Shown in pieces: positions 13,745 through 22,812 of a stretch of DNA of 34,853 bases (position 1 is the stretch's first letter; every line of letters begins with the position of its first letter). The notes beneath the pieces are model-generated. The model worked only from the letters and a program-made list of their open reading frames with translations. It ran no database searches and was not told the origin of the DNA. Where the stretch lies: the NCBI GenBank assembly GCA_017886545.1, contig JAGHJS010000036.1, positions 1 through 34,853 on the forward strand. The letters are read 5' to 3'. The position numbers were made by a program, and so were the translations under genes. The DNA is from Clostridia bacterium (GTDB taxonomy: Bacteria; Bacillota; Clostridia; Christensenellales; Borkfalkiaceae).

Positions 13745-13772
13745 AAAAAAATTTGCGCCGCCTCTGCGGCGC
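13745..13772 (-). terminator. Terminator-like hairpin in the leader of the 12856-13731 gene
   Basis: On the minus strand GCGCCGC-AGAG-GCGGCGC (13772-13755) is followed by AAATTTTTTT and then, 14 nt later, by the start codon at 13731. It could end an upstream minus transcript or act as an attenuator. I found no convincing minus-strand promoter nearby. Confidence 0.5.
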
Positions 13773-13808
13773 TCTACGATTTTTCCCGAACGATTTCTTT
13801 TTTAAACC

Positions 13809-13837
13809 TTGTCATCGCGCGAAAGATGTGCTATACT
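13809..13837 (+). promoter_or_regulatory. Promoter of nadD-yqeK-rsfS
   Basis: TTGTCA (13809-13814) and TATACT (13832-13837) are separated by 17 bp. The leader of about 70 nt contains GC-rich pairing (GCCCGC with GCGGGC, or GCGCG with CGCGC before TTTTT at 13886-13890). Confidence 0.72.
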
Positions 13838-13912
13838 GATAAAAACGGCACGGAAAATCCTGCCCGCAGGTATGCGCGGGCGCGCTTTTTCCCATAAAGA
13901 AACAAGACGCAG

Positions 13913-15058
13913 ATGAAGATCGCGATTTTCGGCGGGTCGTTCGACCCCGTTCATGCAGAACATGTGAATATGGCGCGCGCCGCTGTCGAGGCGCTCGGCG
14001 CGGAAAAGCTCATCGCCGTTCCCGCTTACCTCGCGCCGCACAAGCACGGCGCGGCGGCGTCCGCCGAGGACAGGCTGGAGATGGCGCGCCTCGCCTTTTC
14101 GCAGGTGAAAAACTGCGAAGTCAGCGCCTACGAATGCAACGCGGGCGGCGTCAGCTATACCTGTCTCACGCTCGCGTACTTCCGCCGCCGCTACCCCGAC
14201 GCGGAGCTGTACCTTCTGGTCGGGTCAGACATGCTGCGCGACTTTTACACCTGGCGCGAACCGGAGACCATCCTTTCGCTGGCGGAGCTCGTCGTCTGCT
14301 ACCGCGAGGGCGACGCGCCGCTCAAGGGCGAACTGCTCCGCTTTCAGATGAAGTTCAAAAAAAAGTACCGCCTGCTCCCGTACACGGGGCGCGACATTTC
14401 GTCCACCAAGGCGCGGGTGCTGTGCGCGCTGGGCGAGGACGTGCGGCCCTACCTGCCCGAAAGCGTCATCGACTACATCGAGGCGAAAAGCCTGTACCGC
14501 ATCGGCGGCGTAAAGGCGGCGCTGGGGTATCTGAAACCCGCGCGGCGCAAGCACACCGTGCGCGTGGCGCTGCTCGCGGCGGAGCTGGCGCGCAAAAACG
14601 GCGTTTCCGAACAGAAGATCGTGCAGGCGGCGGCGATGCACGACGCGGCGAAAAATCTGCCGCTTACCGCGCCCGAACTTGCGGGGTTCACCCCGCCCGA
14701 AGAGGTGCCCGCGCCCGTATTGCATCAGTTTTCGGGCGCGTACCTTGCCGAACACACTTTCGGCGTGCAGGACGCGGAGGTGCTCGACGCGATCCGCTAC
14801 CACACCACGGGCAGGCCGAACATGGGCACGGCGGAAAAGATCGTGTTCCTCGCCGACATGCTCGAAGCGGGGCGCGACTTCCCGCACGTGAAAAAGCTGC
14901 GCGCCTGTCTTGCGGAAGAGAGCCTGGACGAGTGCATGTACCGCTGCCTGAAACACCAGCTCCGCTACCTCAAAGCGGGCAGGGGCGCGCTGTGCCCGCT
15001 CACGGTGCAGGCGTACGAATATTACGCCCGTCTGCACGGCGCAAACAAACGGAAATAA
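13913..15058 (+). CDS. nadD: Fused nicotinate-nucleotide adenylyltransferase (NadD) and YqeK-type HD hydrolase
   Basis: The 381-residue protein joins two enzymes usually encoded side by side. Residues 1-190 are NadD: nucleotidyltransferase motif IFGGSFDPVHAEHV at the start, PAYLAPHK, LLVGSDMLRDFYTWREPE, and ISSTKARVLC as the ISSTxxR motif. It makes deamido-NAD from nicotinate mononucleotide and ATP. Residues 200-375 are an HD-domain protein of the YqeK type: RRKHTVRVALLAAELA, AAAMHDAAKNLPL, AIRYHTTGRPNMG and KIVFLADMLEAGRDF. YqeK proteins symmetrically hydrolyse Ap4A. The ribosome-binding site is weak (AAGAAAC). rsfS follows after 57 nt, the normal third member of this cluster. Confidence 0.93.
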   Translation: MKIAIFGGSFDPVHAEHVNMARAAVEALGAEKLIAVPAYLAPHKHGAAASAEDRLEMARLAFSQVKNCEVSAYECNAGGVSYTCLTLAYFRRRYPDAELYLLVGSDMLRDFYTWREPETILSLAELVVCYREGDAPLKGELLRFQMKFKKKYRLLPYTGRDISSTKARVLCALGEDVRPYLPESVIDYIEAKSLYRIGGVKAALGYLKPARRKHTVRVALLAAELARKNGVSEQKIVQAAAMHDAAKNLPLTAPELAGFTPPEEVPAPVLHQFSGAYLAEHTFGVQDAEVLDAIRYHTTGRPNMGTAEKIVFLADMLEAGRDFPHVKKLRACLAEESLDECMYRCLKHQLRYLKAGRGALCPLTVQAYEYYARLHGANKRK

Positions 15059-15115
15059 GCAAAACGGCGCGGCATTCCGCGCAAACGCATAAAAAAGACA
15101 GGAAGAAGAAACAAT

Positions 15116-15463
15116 ATGGAAGCAAAGGAACTGACCGAAGCGATCTGCACCTTCCTCTCCTCAAAAAAGGCGGAGGACATCGTGATCGCCGACGTGCGCG
15201 AAAAGACGACGCTGTGCGACTGTTTCATCATCGCGAGCGGGCGCAACACCACGCAGGTGCGCACCCTGTGCGAAAACCTCGAAGAGCACCTTTCCAAAAT
15301 GGGGAAAGATCCGCTGCGCACCGAAGGCGTGCGCGACGGGCGCTGGGGCGTGTTAGACTACGGCGACGTGATCGTGCATATCTTTAACGACGAAACGCGC
15401 CTGTTTTACCACCTCGAGCGCCTTTGGGGCGAAGGAGAGAGCATCCGCAGATTCGAGGGTTAG
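15116..15463 (+). CDS. rsfS: Ribosomal silencing factor RsfS
   Basis: The 115-residue protein matches the RsfS/YbeB/Iojap family: KKAEDIVIADVREKTTLCDC, FIIASGRNTTQVRTLCENLE, GRWGVLDYGDVIVHIF and the final YHLERLWGEGE. It binds uL14 and blocks subunit joining when translation is slowed. Its length is normal. AGGAAGAAG lies upstream. It is the last gene of the nadD-yqeK unit. No T-tailed terminator follows, but a perfect 11-bp GC hairpin is present at 15472-15497. Confidence 0.96.
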   Translation: MEAKELTEAICTFLSSKKAEDIVIADVREKTTLCDCFIIASGRNTTQVRTLCENLEEHLSKMGKDPLRTEGVRDGRWGVLDYGDVIVHIFNDETRLFYHLERLWGEGESIRRFEG

Positions 15464-15608
15464 GCGCAATGCGCCGCGCTCCGTGCGGAGCGCGGCGGAA
15501 AGGCGCCGCCTGCGGCATGAGTGCGGCAGGCGGCTGCGCGGCGTTTCCGCTGCGCGGCGGCGCGTTCCCGTTCGGCGGCCGCGCTTTGGACCGCTTGGCG
15601 GCGCCCGC

Positions 15609-15878
15609 TCATTTGAAGCGGATCTCCTTCGGTTTATCGTACTGCGCCTTTTTGCTCGTCCGCTTTTTTTCCACGAGGTAATACACCTTCTGTGGGGCGG
15701 GCGGCGGGTCTTTTTTTTCGGCGGGCGGGTCCGCCGGCGGGGGCGGGTCCGCCTTTTTCCGCTCGGCAAGGTAGCGGCGCAAAAGTTTCCAGCCGATGAC
15801 CGCAAAAAAGCAGAGCGCGAACAGGATCACGAGATACAGCCCCCCGATCAGGGTGCCCGCAAGCAGGTTCTGTGCCAT
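15609..15878 (-). CDS. Small single-pass membrane protein
   Basis: The 89-residue product has one clear membrane helix (about 8-32, LIGGLYLVILFALCFFAVIG). A basic stretch follows (KLLRRYLAERKK), then a proline-rich region (DPPPPADPPAEKKDPPPAP) and a Lys-rich tail. GGAGGGGA sits upstream of the ATG at 15878; an in-frame upstream start at 15911 is less well placed. The topology suggests a short external N terminus and a cytoplasmic tail. I do not recognise a family. Confidence 0.6.
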   Translation of the reverse strand: MAQNLLAGTLIGGLYLVILFALCFFAVIGWKLLRRYLAERKKADPPPPADPPAEKKDPPPAPQKVYYLVEKKRTSKKAQYDKPKEIRFK

Positions 15879-15973
15879 AAAGTTCCCCTCCGTGCGTGGA
15901 ACGGAACACATTCTATCATGCGCGGCAGGGGGAAAGAGGGCGGCGTTTGCCGCTTTGCGGAGGTTTTTGCCGA

Positions 15974-17266
15974 ATGACCGTCTACGAAGTGATCGATGCG
16001 AAAAAACGTAAGGACGAGCTCACCGAGGCGCAGCTCCGCTTTTTTGTGCGCGCCGTGGCGGACGGATCCGCGTCGGACGCGCAGATCGCCGCCTTCTGCA
16101 TGGCGGTGCTTTTAAACGGCATGACGGAGGAGGAGTGCTTTGTTCTCACCGACGCGATGGCGGCAAGCGGAGAGCGCCCCGCGCGCCCGCCCGTTACGGG
16201 CGTCATTGCCGACAAGCATTCGACGGGCGGCGTATCCGATTCCACGACGCTCGTGCTCGTGCCCGTTCTGTGCAGCCTCGGCATAAAGTGCGCAAAGTAC
16301 TCGGGCAGGGGGCTGGGGCACACGGGCGGCACGCTGGATAAGCTGGAGAGCTTCAAAGGCTTCCGCGTCGGGCTCACGGCGGAGGAGTTCGCCGCGCAGA
16401 TCGGGCGCGTCGGCGGCGCGGTCGCGGGGCAGACGGAGCACACCGTTCCCGCCGACAAGCGCATGTACGCCGTGCGCGACGTGACCGCGACCGTGGACAG
16501 CATCCCGCTCATCGCCTCGTCGGTGATGAGCAAAAAACTCGCGTCTTTTGCGGACGTCATCCTGCTGGACGTAAAGTACGGCGACGGCGCTTTCCTGCGC
16601 ACGGCGGAGGAGGCGGTAACGCTTGCGCGGCTGATGGTCAGGATAGGCGCGCGGGCGGGGCGGAAGGTCTCCGCCGCGGTCACGAACATGGACGCGCCCC
16701 TCGGCGACGCCGTCGGGTGCAACGCGGAGGTGCGCGAGGCGATCGCCGTGCTCGGCGGCAAAAAGAACGCGTTGGCGGAGCTTTCGCTGTACCTTGCAGG
16801 GAAGCTGGCGGAACAGGCGCTCTCGCTCCCCGAAGCGGAGGCGAGGGCGCGCGTGGCGGAGGCGGTCGCCTCGGGCGCGGCGCTGAACAAACTTGCGGAG
16901 ATCGTTGCGGCGCAGGGCGGGGACGCGCGCGCCGTGTACGACCCGTCGCTGCTGCCCCTCGCGCCCGAAAAGACGGTCGTCTGCGCCGAGGGGACGGGCG
17001 TGCTGCGCATCGCGGCGCGAAAGCTGGGCGAGGCGTGCCTGCTTCTGGGCGGCGGCAGGCAGCACGCGGAGGACGGGGTCGACCACACCGTCGGCATCCT
17101 CCTGCGCAAACGCGCGGGCGAACGCGTGCGGGAAGGGGAGCCGGTCGCCGAAGTGTACCGCCGCGGTGCGGCGGAGGAAGCGCTCGCCCGCGTGCGCGCG
17201 GCGTTCTCCTACCCGAAGGACTATGCGCCGCCCGCGCTCGTGTACGATTATATCAGGGAGGACTGA
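15974..17266 (+). CDS. pdp: Pyrimidine-nucleoside phosphorylase
   Basis: The 430-residue enzyme phosphorolyses thymidine, deoxyuridine and probably uridine to free base and (deoxy)ribose 1-phosphate. The thymidine/pyrimidine phosphorylase signature YSGRGLGHTGGTLDKLES is near residue 110. ADKHSTGGVSDSTTL (phosphate binding) precedes it and the substrate segment DVTATVDSIPLIASSVMSKK follows. The C-terminal alpha/beta domain is complete. GGAGG lies upstream of the ATG at 15974. deoC starts 4 nt after the stop, so deoxyribose derived from this reaction can pass to the aldolase once a phosphopentomutase (not in this window) has acted. Confidence 0.95.
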   Translation: MTVYEVIDAKKRKDELTEAQLRFFVRAVADGSASDAQIAAFCMAVLLNGMTEEECFVLTDAMAASGERPARPPVTGVIADKHSTGGVSDSTTLVLVPVLCSLGIKCAKYSGRGLGHTGGTLDKLESFKGFRVGLTAEEFAAQIGRVGGAVAGQTEHTVPADKRMYAVRDVTATVDSIPLIASSVMSKKLASFADVILLDVKYGDGAFLRTAEEAVTLARLMVRIGARAGRKVSAAVTNMDAPLGDAVGCNAEVREAIAVLGGKKNALAELSLYLAGKLAEQALSLPEAEARARVAEAVASGAALNKLAEIVAAQGGDARAVYDPSLLPLAPEKTVVCAEGTGVLRIAARKLGEACLLLGGGRQHAEDGVDHTVGILLRKRAGERVREGEPVAEVYRRGAAEEALARVRAAFSYPKDYAPPALVYDYIRED

Positions 17267-17270
17267 AACA

Positions 17271-18134
17271 ATGTTCGGAACAAAAAAGAAGGAAACGGAA
17301 GAGGTCGTAAAGGCCGCCGATCCCGCAGGGCAGGCAGCCGCAAACGCGGCACAGGCGGCACAGCGCGCGGCACAGCGTGCAGACGCCGCGGCGCAGCATG
17401 CGGCGGCGACGGCGGAAGAGGCGGAGCGCCGCGAATTCGAGGCGTATAAAAAGGAAAAGAAGCTCGAAGAGCTGCATCGGCTCATCGGCATGATCGACCA
17501 TACCCTCCTGCGGCAGACCGCGACCAAAGACGAGATCAAAAAACTCTGCGCCGAGGCGGTCGAGTACGGGTTCTGTTCGGTGTGCGTGCAGCCCGTGTAT
17601 GTCTCCGCGTGCTATTCCTACCTCAAAAAAGCGCCCGACGTGAAGATCGCCTGCGTGGTCGGCTTCCCCATGGGCGAGAACAAGACGGAGACGAAGGTGT
17701 TCGAGACCAAGCGCGCCGTTTTGGACGGGGCGAACGAGATCGATATGGTCATCTGCCTCTCCGCCGTCAAAAACGGGAACTACGGGTACGTCAAGCGCGA
17801 GGTGAAAAAGGTCGTGAAGGCGGCGAAGGGCAGACCCGTCAAAGCCATTCTCGAAACGTCCATGCTCACCCGCGACGAGATGCTCAAAGCGGCGGCCGCC
17901 GCGCGCGATGCGGGAGCGGCGTTCCTCAAAACGAGCACGGGTTACTTCGGCGGCGGTGCGACGGTCGAGGACGTGCAGGCGCTCAAACAGATCGCGGGCG
18001 GGGCGTGCAGCGTCAAGGCGTCGGGCGGGGTGCGCACGGCGCAGCAGCTGCGCGCGCTGGCGGACGCGGGCGCGGAGCGCATCGGCACCAGCTCGGGCAC
18101 ATCCATAGCGGACGAACTCAAAAAACAGATGTAA
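17271..18134 (+). CDS. deoC: Deoxyribose-phosphate aldolase with N-terminal extension
   Basis: The 287-residue protein holds a complete DeoC barrel from about residue 70: GMIDHTLLRQTAT, SVCVQPVYV, CVVGFPMGEN, NEIDMVICLSAVKNG, KAILETSML, the Schiff-base lysine in FLKTSTGYFGGGAT (Lys220), and VKASGGVRTAQQL. It splits deoxyribose 5-phosphate into acetaldehyde and glyceraldehyde 3-phosphate. The first 70 residues are not part of the usual enzyme of about 220 residues. They are Ala/Gln/Glu/Lys-rich (AAQAAQRAAQRADAAAQHAA) and look like a helical coiled coil. The ATG at 17271 has a good site (AGGGAGGA), so the extension is probably translated; internal starts without it are less well placed. Confidence 0.95.
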   Translation: MFGTKKKETEEVVKAADPAGQAAANAAQAAQRAAQRADAAAQHAAATAEEAERREFEAYKKEKKLEELHRLIGMIDHTLLRQTATKDEIKKLCAEAVEYGFCSVCVQPVYVSACYSYLKKAPDVKIACVVGFPMGENKTETKVFETKRAVLDGANEIDMVICLSAVKNGNYGYVKREVKKVVKAAKGRPVKAILETSMLTRDEMLKAAAAARDAGAAFLKTSTGYFGGGATVEDVQALKQIAGGACSVKASGGVRTAQQLRALADAGAERIGTSSGTSIADELKKQM

Positions 18135-18139
18135 CGCGC

Positions 18140-18211
18140 GCGGCGGCGCTTCCCTTCGGGCAGGCGCCGCCGCACACGGAAAAATCCCCGCCGCAGAAGG
18201 AGGGGATTTTG
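18140..18211. terminator. Tandem hairpins ending the pdp-deoC operon
   Basis: The first is a perfect 10-bp stem GCGGCGGCGC/GCGCCGCCGC (18140-18149, 18164-18173). The second, AAAATCCCC (18182-18190) with GGGGATTTT (18203-18211), is a terminator with A- and T-tracts in both directions. Confidence 0.8.
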
Positions 18212-18245
18212 TCTGCAATATCTGTTAACTTAGGTTAATTTTTGA

Positions 18246-18275
18246 TTGACAAACCGCGCCCCGATCCTGTATAAT
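18246..18275 (+). promoter_or_regulatory. Strong promoter without a recognisable downstream ORF
   Basis: A perfect TTGACA (18246-18251) and a perfect TATAAT (18270-18275) are separated by 18 bp. No credible coding sequence with a ribosome-binding site follows before the hrcA promoter at 18520, which points to a non-coding transcript. Confidence 0.75.
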
Positions 18276-18281
18276 ATCATC

Positions 18282-18455
18282 GACCCTGCGGAAAGGAACG
18301 GCGGGGGAGAAGACGATCACTCCATTATAATAACCTACCGATATACGGGAGCGGCGTGCCGATACGGCGCGCCGCTTTCGTTTGCGCGCGGCAGGTCCCG
18401 CGGCGCCGCTTTCGTTTGCGCGCGGCAATGACGCCGCCCGTGCGCGCGCGTTTTT
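18282..18455 (+). ncRNA. Candidate small RNA upstream of hrcA
   Basis: From the expected start of the 18246 promoter, about 174 nt run to a GC hairpin followed by TTTTT (18418-18455). An earlier hairpin, GCGGCGTGCCG with CGGCGCGCCGC followed by TTTCGTTT, ends near 18385 and could give a shorter product of about 100 nt. A 24-bp direct repeat (18370-18393, 18404-18427), itself an imperfect hairpin GCCGC...GCGGC, forms the 3' half. The 5' part is purine-rich (GGGGGAGAAGACGATC). I compared it by eye with common riboswitches, SRP RNA and 6S RNA and found no match I could defend. Confidence 0.35.
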
Positions 18456-18519
18456 CCGTACAGGGACAGCCGATAAAAAAACACGATGAAAAAAACATAA
18501 AAATTTTGGCATAAAACCC

Positions 18520-18548
18520 TTGACAATGCGTGACAATAAGAATATAAT
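18520..18548 (+). promoter_or_regulatory. Sigma-A promoter of hrcA-grpE
   Basis: TTGACA (18520-18525) and TATAAT (18543-18548) have an exact 17-bp spacer. The CIRCE operator begins 4 nt after the -10 box, covering the transcription start. Confidence 0.92.
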
Positions 18549-18552
18549 AGCG

Positions 18553-18579
18553 TTAGCACTTGAAGGTGATGAGTGCTAA
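18553..18579 (+). promoter_or_regulatory. CIRCE operator (HrcA binding site)
   Basis: TTAGCACTT-N9-GAGTGCTAA (18553-18561, 18571-18579) differs from the CIRCE consensus TTAGCACTC-N9-GAGTGCTAA at one base. It lies over the transcription start of hrcA, as in classical autoregulated heat-shock operons. I saw no second CIRCE before dnaK or dnaJ. Confidence 0.95.
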
Positions 18580-18619
18580 CATTGTAAAAACATCAGTGCC
18601 AAAAAGGGGGTGAGCCGCT

Positions 18620-19684
18620 GTGAAGATGTCCGACCGGAAAAAACGCATCCTGCAGATCGTCGTGGATGAGTACATCAATTCGGCGGTGCCCGTATCGAGC
18701 AAGGCGATCACCGAAAAACATCTGACGGACGTAAGCTCCGCCACGGTGCGCAACGAACTTGCCTCGCTGGAAGAGCTCGGGTACCTGACGCAGTTCCATA
18801 CGTCGGGCGGAAGAGTGCCTTCCCCGCAGGCGTACCGTTTTTATATCGAAGAGCTGATGCAGCGCGGGAACCTCTCCGCGGCGGACCTCGACTATATCAG
18901 CGGCGCGTTCAGCGACAAAACGGCGGATGTGGAGCACCTCATCAAGAGCGTGGCGAACGTCATCAGCGACCTCACCGATTACACGTCCGTGGCGATCGGG
19001 CCGAACGCGGAGGAAGAGCGGATCCGCAACATGACGCTTCTGCCCTGCGGCGACGGGCGCGCGCTCCTGGTCATCGTAACGGGCTCGCGCATCCTGCGCG
19101 ACAGTTTTATCGATATTCCCGAAAGCATGAGCGACGAGGACGTTGCGGGCGCGTCGCATATGCTTGCAAAGCTGTTCGGCGGCAAGGCGCTCTCCGAAGC
19201 GCGCGAAGTGGAGGCGGAGGCGCTCGGCGAATTCGGGCAGTACCGCCAGGTCATGACGGAAGTCATCGAAGCGCTCAAAAGCTACGCCCGCCCGCGCGAT
19301 GAAGACATCGTGCTCGCAGGCCCCGAAAAGATCTTCAACCACCCCGAATACGAGGACATCGGCAACGTCAAAAACTTCCTCTCCGTCATCTCCAGCAAAG
19401 ATAAGATCGCGGAGATCGTGGGGGACGAGGACGACGAGATCCAGATCAACGTAAAGATCGGCTCGGCGGACGACAAAGACGTGCCCGAAGACTGCTCCGT
19501 TGTGACGGCAACGTATTCGGCGGGGGGCAAAAACCTCGGAACGTACGGCGTGATCGGACCGATCCGCATGGATTATTCCAAAGTCATCGCCGTGCTTGAA
19601 AACGTCGGCAAGGCGCTCGAAGAGCTGGTCGACGGAAAAAACAACAAAAATAAGGACAAGAACAAGGAAAAGAACGATGAGTGA
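18620..19684 (+). CDS. hrcA: Heat-inducible transcription repressor HrcA
   Basis: The 354-residue protein has the N-terminal winged helix: RKKRILQIVVDEYINSAVPV, SSKAITEKH, SSATVRNELASLEELGYL and HTSGGRVPSPQAYRFY. GAF-like and dimerisation regions follow, ending in YGVIGPIRMDYSKVIAVLEN. HrcA binds CIRCE and is kept active by GroEL. A GTG at 18620 after AAGGGGG is the probable start; an ATG two codons later is possible. The C terminus has a Lys/Asn/Asp-rich tail (KNNKNKDKNKEKN) beyond the usual end. The grpE start codon overlaps the hrcA stop by 8 nt. Confidence 0.96.
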   Translation: MKMSDRKKRILQIVVDEYINSAVPVSSKAITEKHLTDVSSATVRNELASLEELGYLTQFHTSGGRVPSPQAYRFYIEELMQRGNLSAADLDYISGAFSDKTADVEHLIKSVANVISDLTDYTSVAIGPNAEEERIRNMTLLPCGDGRALLVIVTGSRILRDSFIDIPESMSDEDVAGASHMLAKLFGGKALSEAREVEAEALGEFGQYRQVMTEVIEALKSYARPRDEDIVLAGPEKIFNHPEYEDIGNVKNFLSVISSKDKIAEIVGDEDDEIQINVKIGSADDKDVPEDCSVVTATYSAGGKNLGTYGVIGPIRMDYSKVIAVLENVGKALEELVDGKNNKNKDKNKEKNDE

Positions 19685-20303
19685 AGAAAAGGACCCCGTA
19701 CAGGAAGAAGAGCTGACGTCTTCCCCCGAAGAAGCGGCCGCGCAGGCAGACAGCGGGGAAGCGGCAGGCGCATGCGGGGGCGGCAAGTGCGGACAGCACG
19801 AAGGGCACGGCGCATGCGGGCAGCACGAAGGGCACGGAAAGTGCGAAAAGCGCGAAAAGCGGGAAAAGGAACTGGAAGCCGCGCGCGCGGAGGCTGCCGA
19901 TTACAAAGATAAGTGGATGCGCACCGCCGCGGAGTTCGATAACTTCCGCAAGCGCAACGAGCAGACCCGCCGCAACGCCTACCTTGACGGCAAGGCGGAC
20001 GTGCTTTTAAAGATCCTGCCCGTGGGCGACAACCTCGAACGCGCGCTCGCATCCTGCGCGGACGAAAACACGAAAAAGGGCATCGAAATGGTGCTGCGCT
20101 CCTTCAAAAAACTTTTGGAGGACGAGGGCATCGAGGCGATCGACCCGAAGGACGAGGAGTTCGACCCCGCGTTCTGCGAGGCGATCCTGAGCGAACCCGC
20201 CGCCGAAGGCGTCGAACCCGGGTATGTGAAGGAAGTGTTCGTAAAGGGTTACAGGCGCGGGGATAAGGTATTGCGGTATGCGCAGGTGAAAGTGACCACG
20301 TGA
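19677..20303 (+). CDS. grpE: Nucleotide exchange factor GrpE with Cys/His-rich N-terminal segment
   Basis: The 208-residue protein has the GrpE core: a long coiled coil (about 58-110, AEAADYKDKWMRTAAEFDNF then RKRNEQTRRN), ILPVGDNLERAL, and the beta domain AILSEPAAEGVEPGYVKEVF with GYRRGDKVLRYAQVKV. It releases ADP from DnaK. Unusually, residues 33-56 hold a tandem CGQHEGHG motif with Cys at 33, 38, 47 and 56 and His at 41, 44, 50 and 53, a plausible metal-binding cluster in the normally disordered N-terminal tail. The ATG overlaps the hrcA stop. A repeat element begins 12 nt after the stop, separating grpE from dnaK by 362 nt. Confidence 0.95.
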   Translation: MSEEKDPVQEEELTSSPEEAAAQADSGEAAGACGGGKCGQHEGHGACGQHEGHGKCEKREKREKELEAARAEAADYKDKWMRTAAEFDNFRKRNEQTRRNAYLDGKADVLLKILPVGDNLERALASCADENTKKGIEMVLRSFKKLLEDEGIEAIDPKDEEFDPAFCEAILSEPAAEGVEPGYVKEVFVKGYRRGDKVLRYAQVKVTT

Positions 20304-20315
20304 TTCGCGAAAGGG

Positions 20316-20534
20316 TTCACGCAAATCTCGCGCAAAGGCGCTGCGATTTGCCGTGAGTTAAGGGGCAACCGCCACTCTTGCGAGGTGGCGTTTTCCCCTC
20401 CGCGCGCGATATTTTGGGGCTTCGTATTATAGAAATCGCGCGCGTTCACCCCTTTTCATAAAGCCGCAGGTATGCGGCAAATTGGGTGCGCTTATTCAAA
20501 ATGCGATTTTGAAACGCGCAGGTGGATTATTAAA
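20316..20534 (+). repeat. Three-hairpin repeat element, copy C (grpE-dnaK gap)
   Basis: Hairpin 1 pairs TTCACGCAAATC (20316-20327) with GATTTGCCGTGAG (20345-20357), leaving one bulged base. The TC/TGC internal loop and an inner GCGC/GCGC stem match copies A and B. Hairpin 2 spans 20361-20399 (AGGGGCAACCGCCAC with GTGGCGTTTTCCCCT). Hairpin 3 has perfect arms 20401-20410 and 20435-20444, a 24-nt loop ending ATTATAGAA, then TTCACCCC. Next come GCCGCA-GGTA-TGCGGC (20463-20478) and an AT hairpin (TTCAAAA 20495-20501 with TTTTGAA 20507-20513, flanked by TGCGC and GCGCA), ending GGATTATTAAA. A further AT stem (20539-20571, GCAAAAG with CTTTTGC) follows. No promoter of good quality precedes dnaK, so grpE transcripts may read through it. 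Confidence 0.85.
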
Positions 20535-20557
20535 GTGTGCAAAAGCAAAAAATATGA

Positions 20558-22465
<1,908 letters not shown>

Positions 22466-22516
22466 GGCGGCGCGGCGGGAAAGCCGCAATGCAAAATCGC
22501 AATAAACCGGCGCGTA

Positions 22517-22540
22517 AATGCCGCGATTTTTCGCGGCATT
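22517..22540 (+). terminator. Hairpin downstream of dnaK
   Basis: A perfect 10-bp stem AATGCCGCGA/TCGCGGCATT (22517-22526, 22531-22540) with a TTTT loop lies 51 nt after the dnaK stop. It lacks a T-tail, so termination is uncertain; it could also mark an mRNA end after trimming. Confidence 0.4.
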
Positions 22541-22616
22541 GCGTGCGTTAGCGAGGATTTGCCGAACGGGCGCGAGCGCGCGCCCCGCGCGGCGGGGCAG
22601 TTGGTTTTGCTTTTTT

Positions 22617-22784
22617 TCATCCTGAGCGAAGCTGTCGCTCAGACAAGGGTTTCCCCTTGTCATCCTGAGCGGAGCGAAGCGGCTATTCCCTGTCATCCTG
22701 AGCGGAGCGAAGCGGAGTCGAAGGATCTCTATGATAATAATGACGATATTCACATAGAGATCCCTCGACAGGCTCGGGATGACA
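22617..22784. repeat. TCATCCTGAGC dispersed repeat cluster
   Basis: A full palindromic copy at 22691-22784 runs TGTCATCCTGAGC... GGATCTCTATG (22723-22733), CATAGAGATCC (22753-22763), ...GCTCGGGATGACA. Two partial copies precede it, at 22618-22632 (CATCCTGAGCGAAGC) and 22658-22681 (TTGTCATCCTGAGCGGAGC). It is the same family as 5493-5586. Confidence 0.85.
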
Positions 22785-22812
22785 GAGAGTGCCTGCCTGA
22801 GCGTACTTTCAA

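Noticed and set aside
18246-18431. 61-codon plus-strand frame after the 18246 promoter
   Set aside because: It starts inside the -35 box, lacks a ribosome-binding site and has random composition; a non-coding RNA is the better reading.
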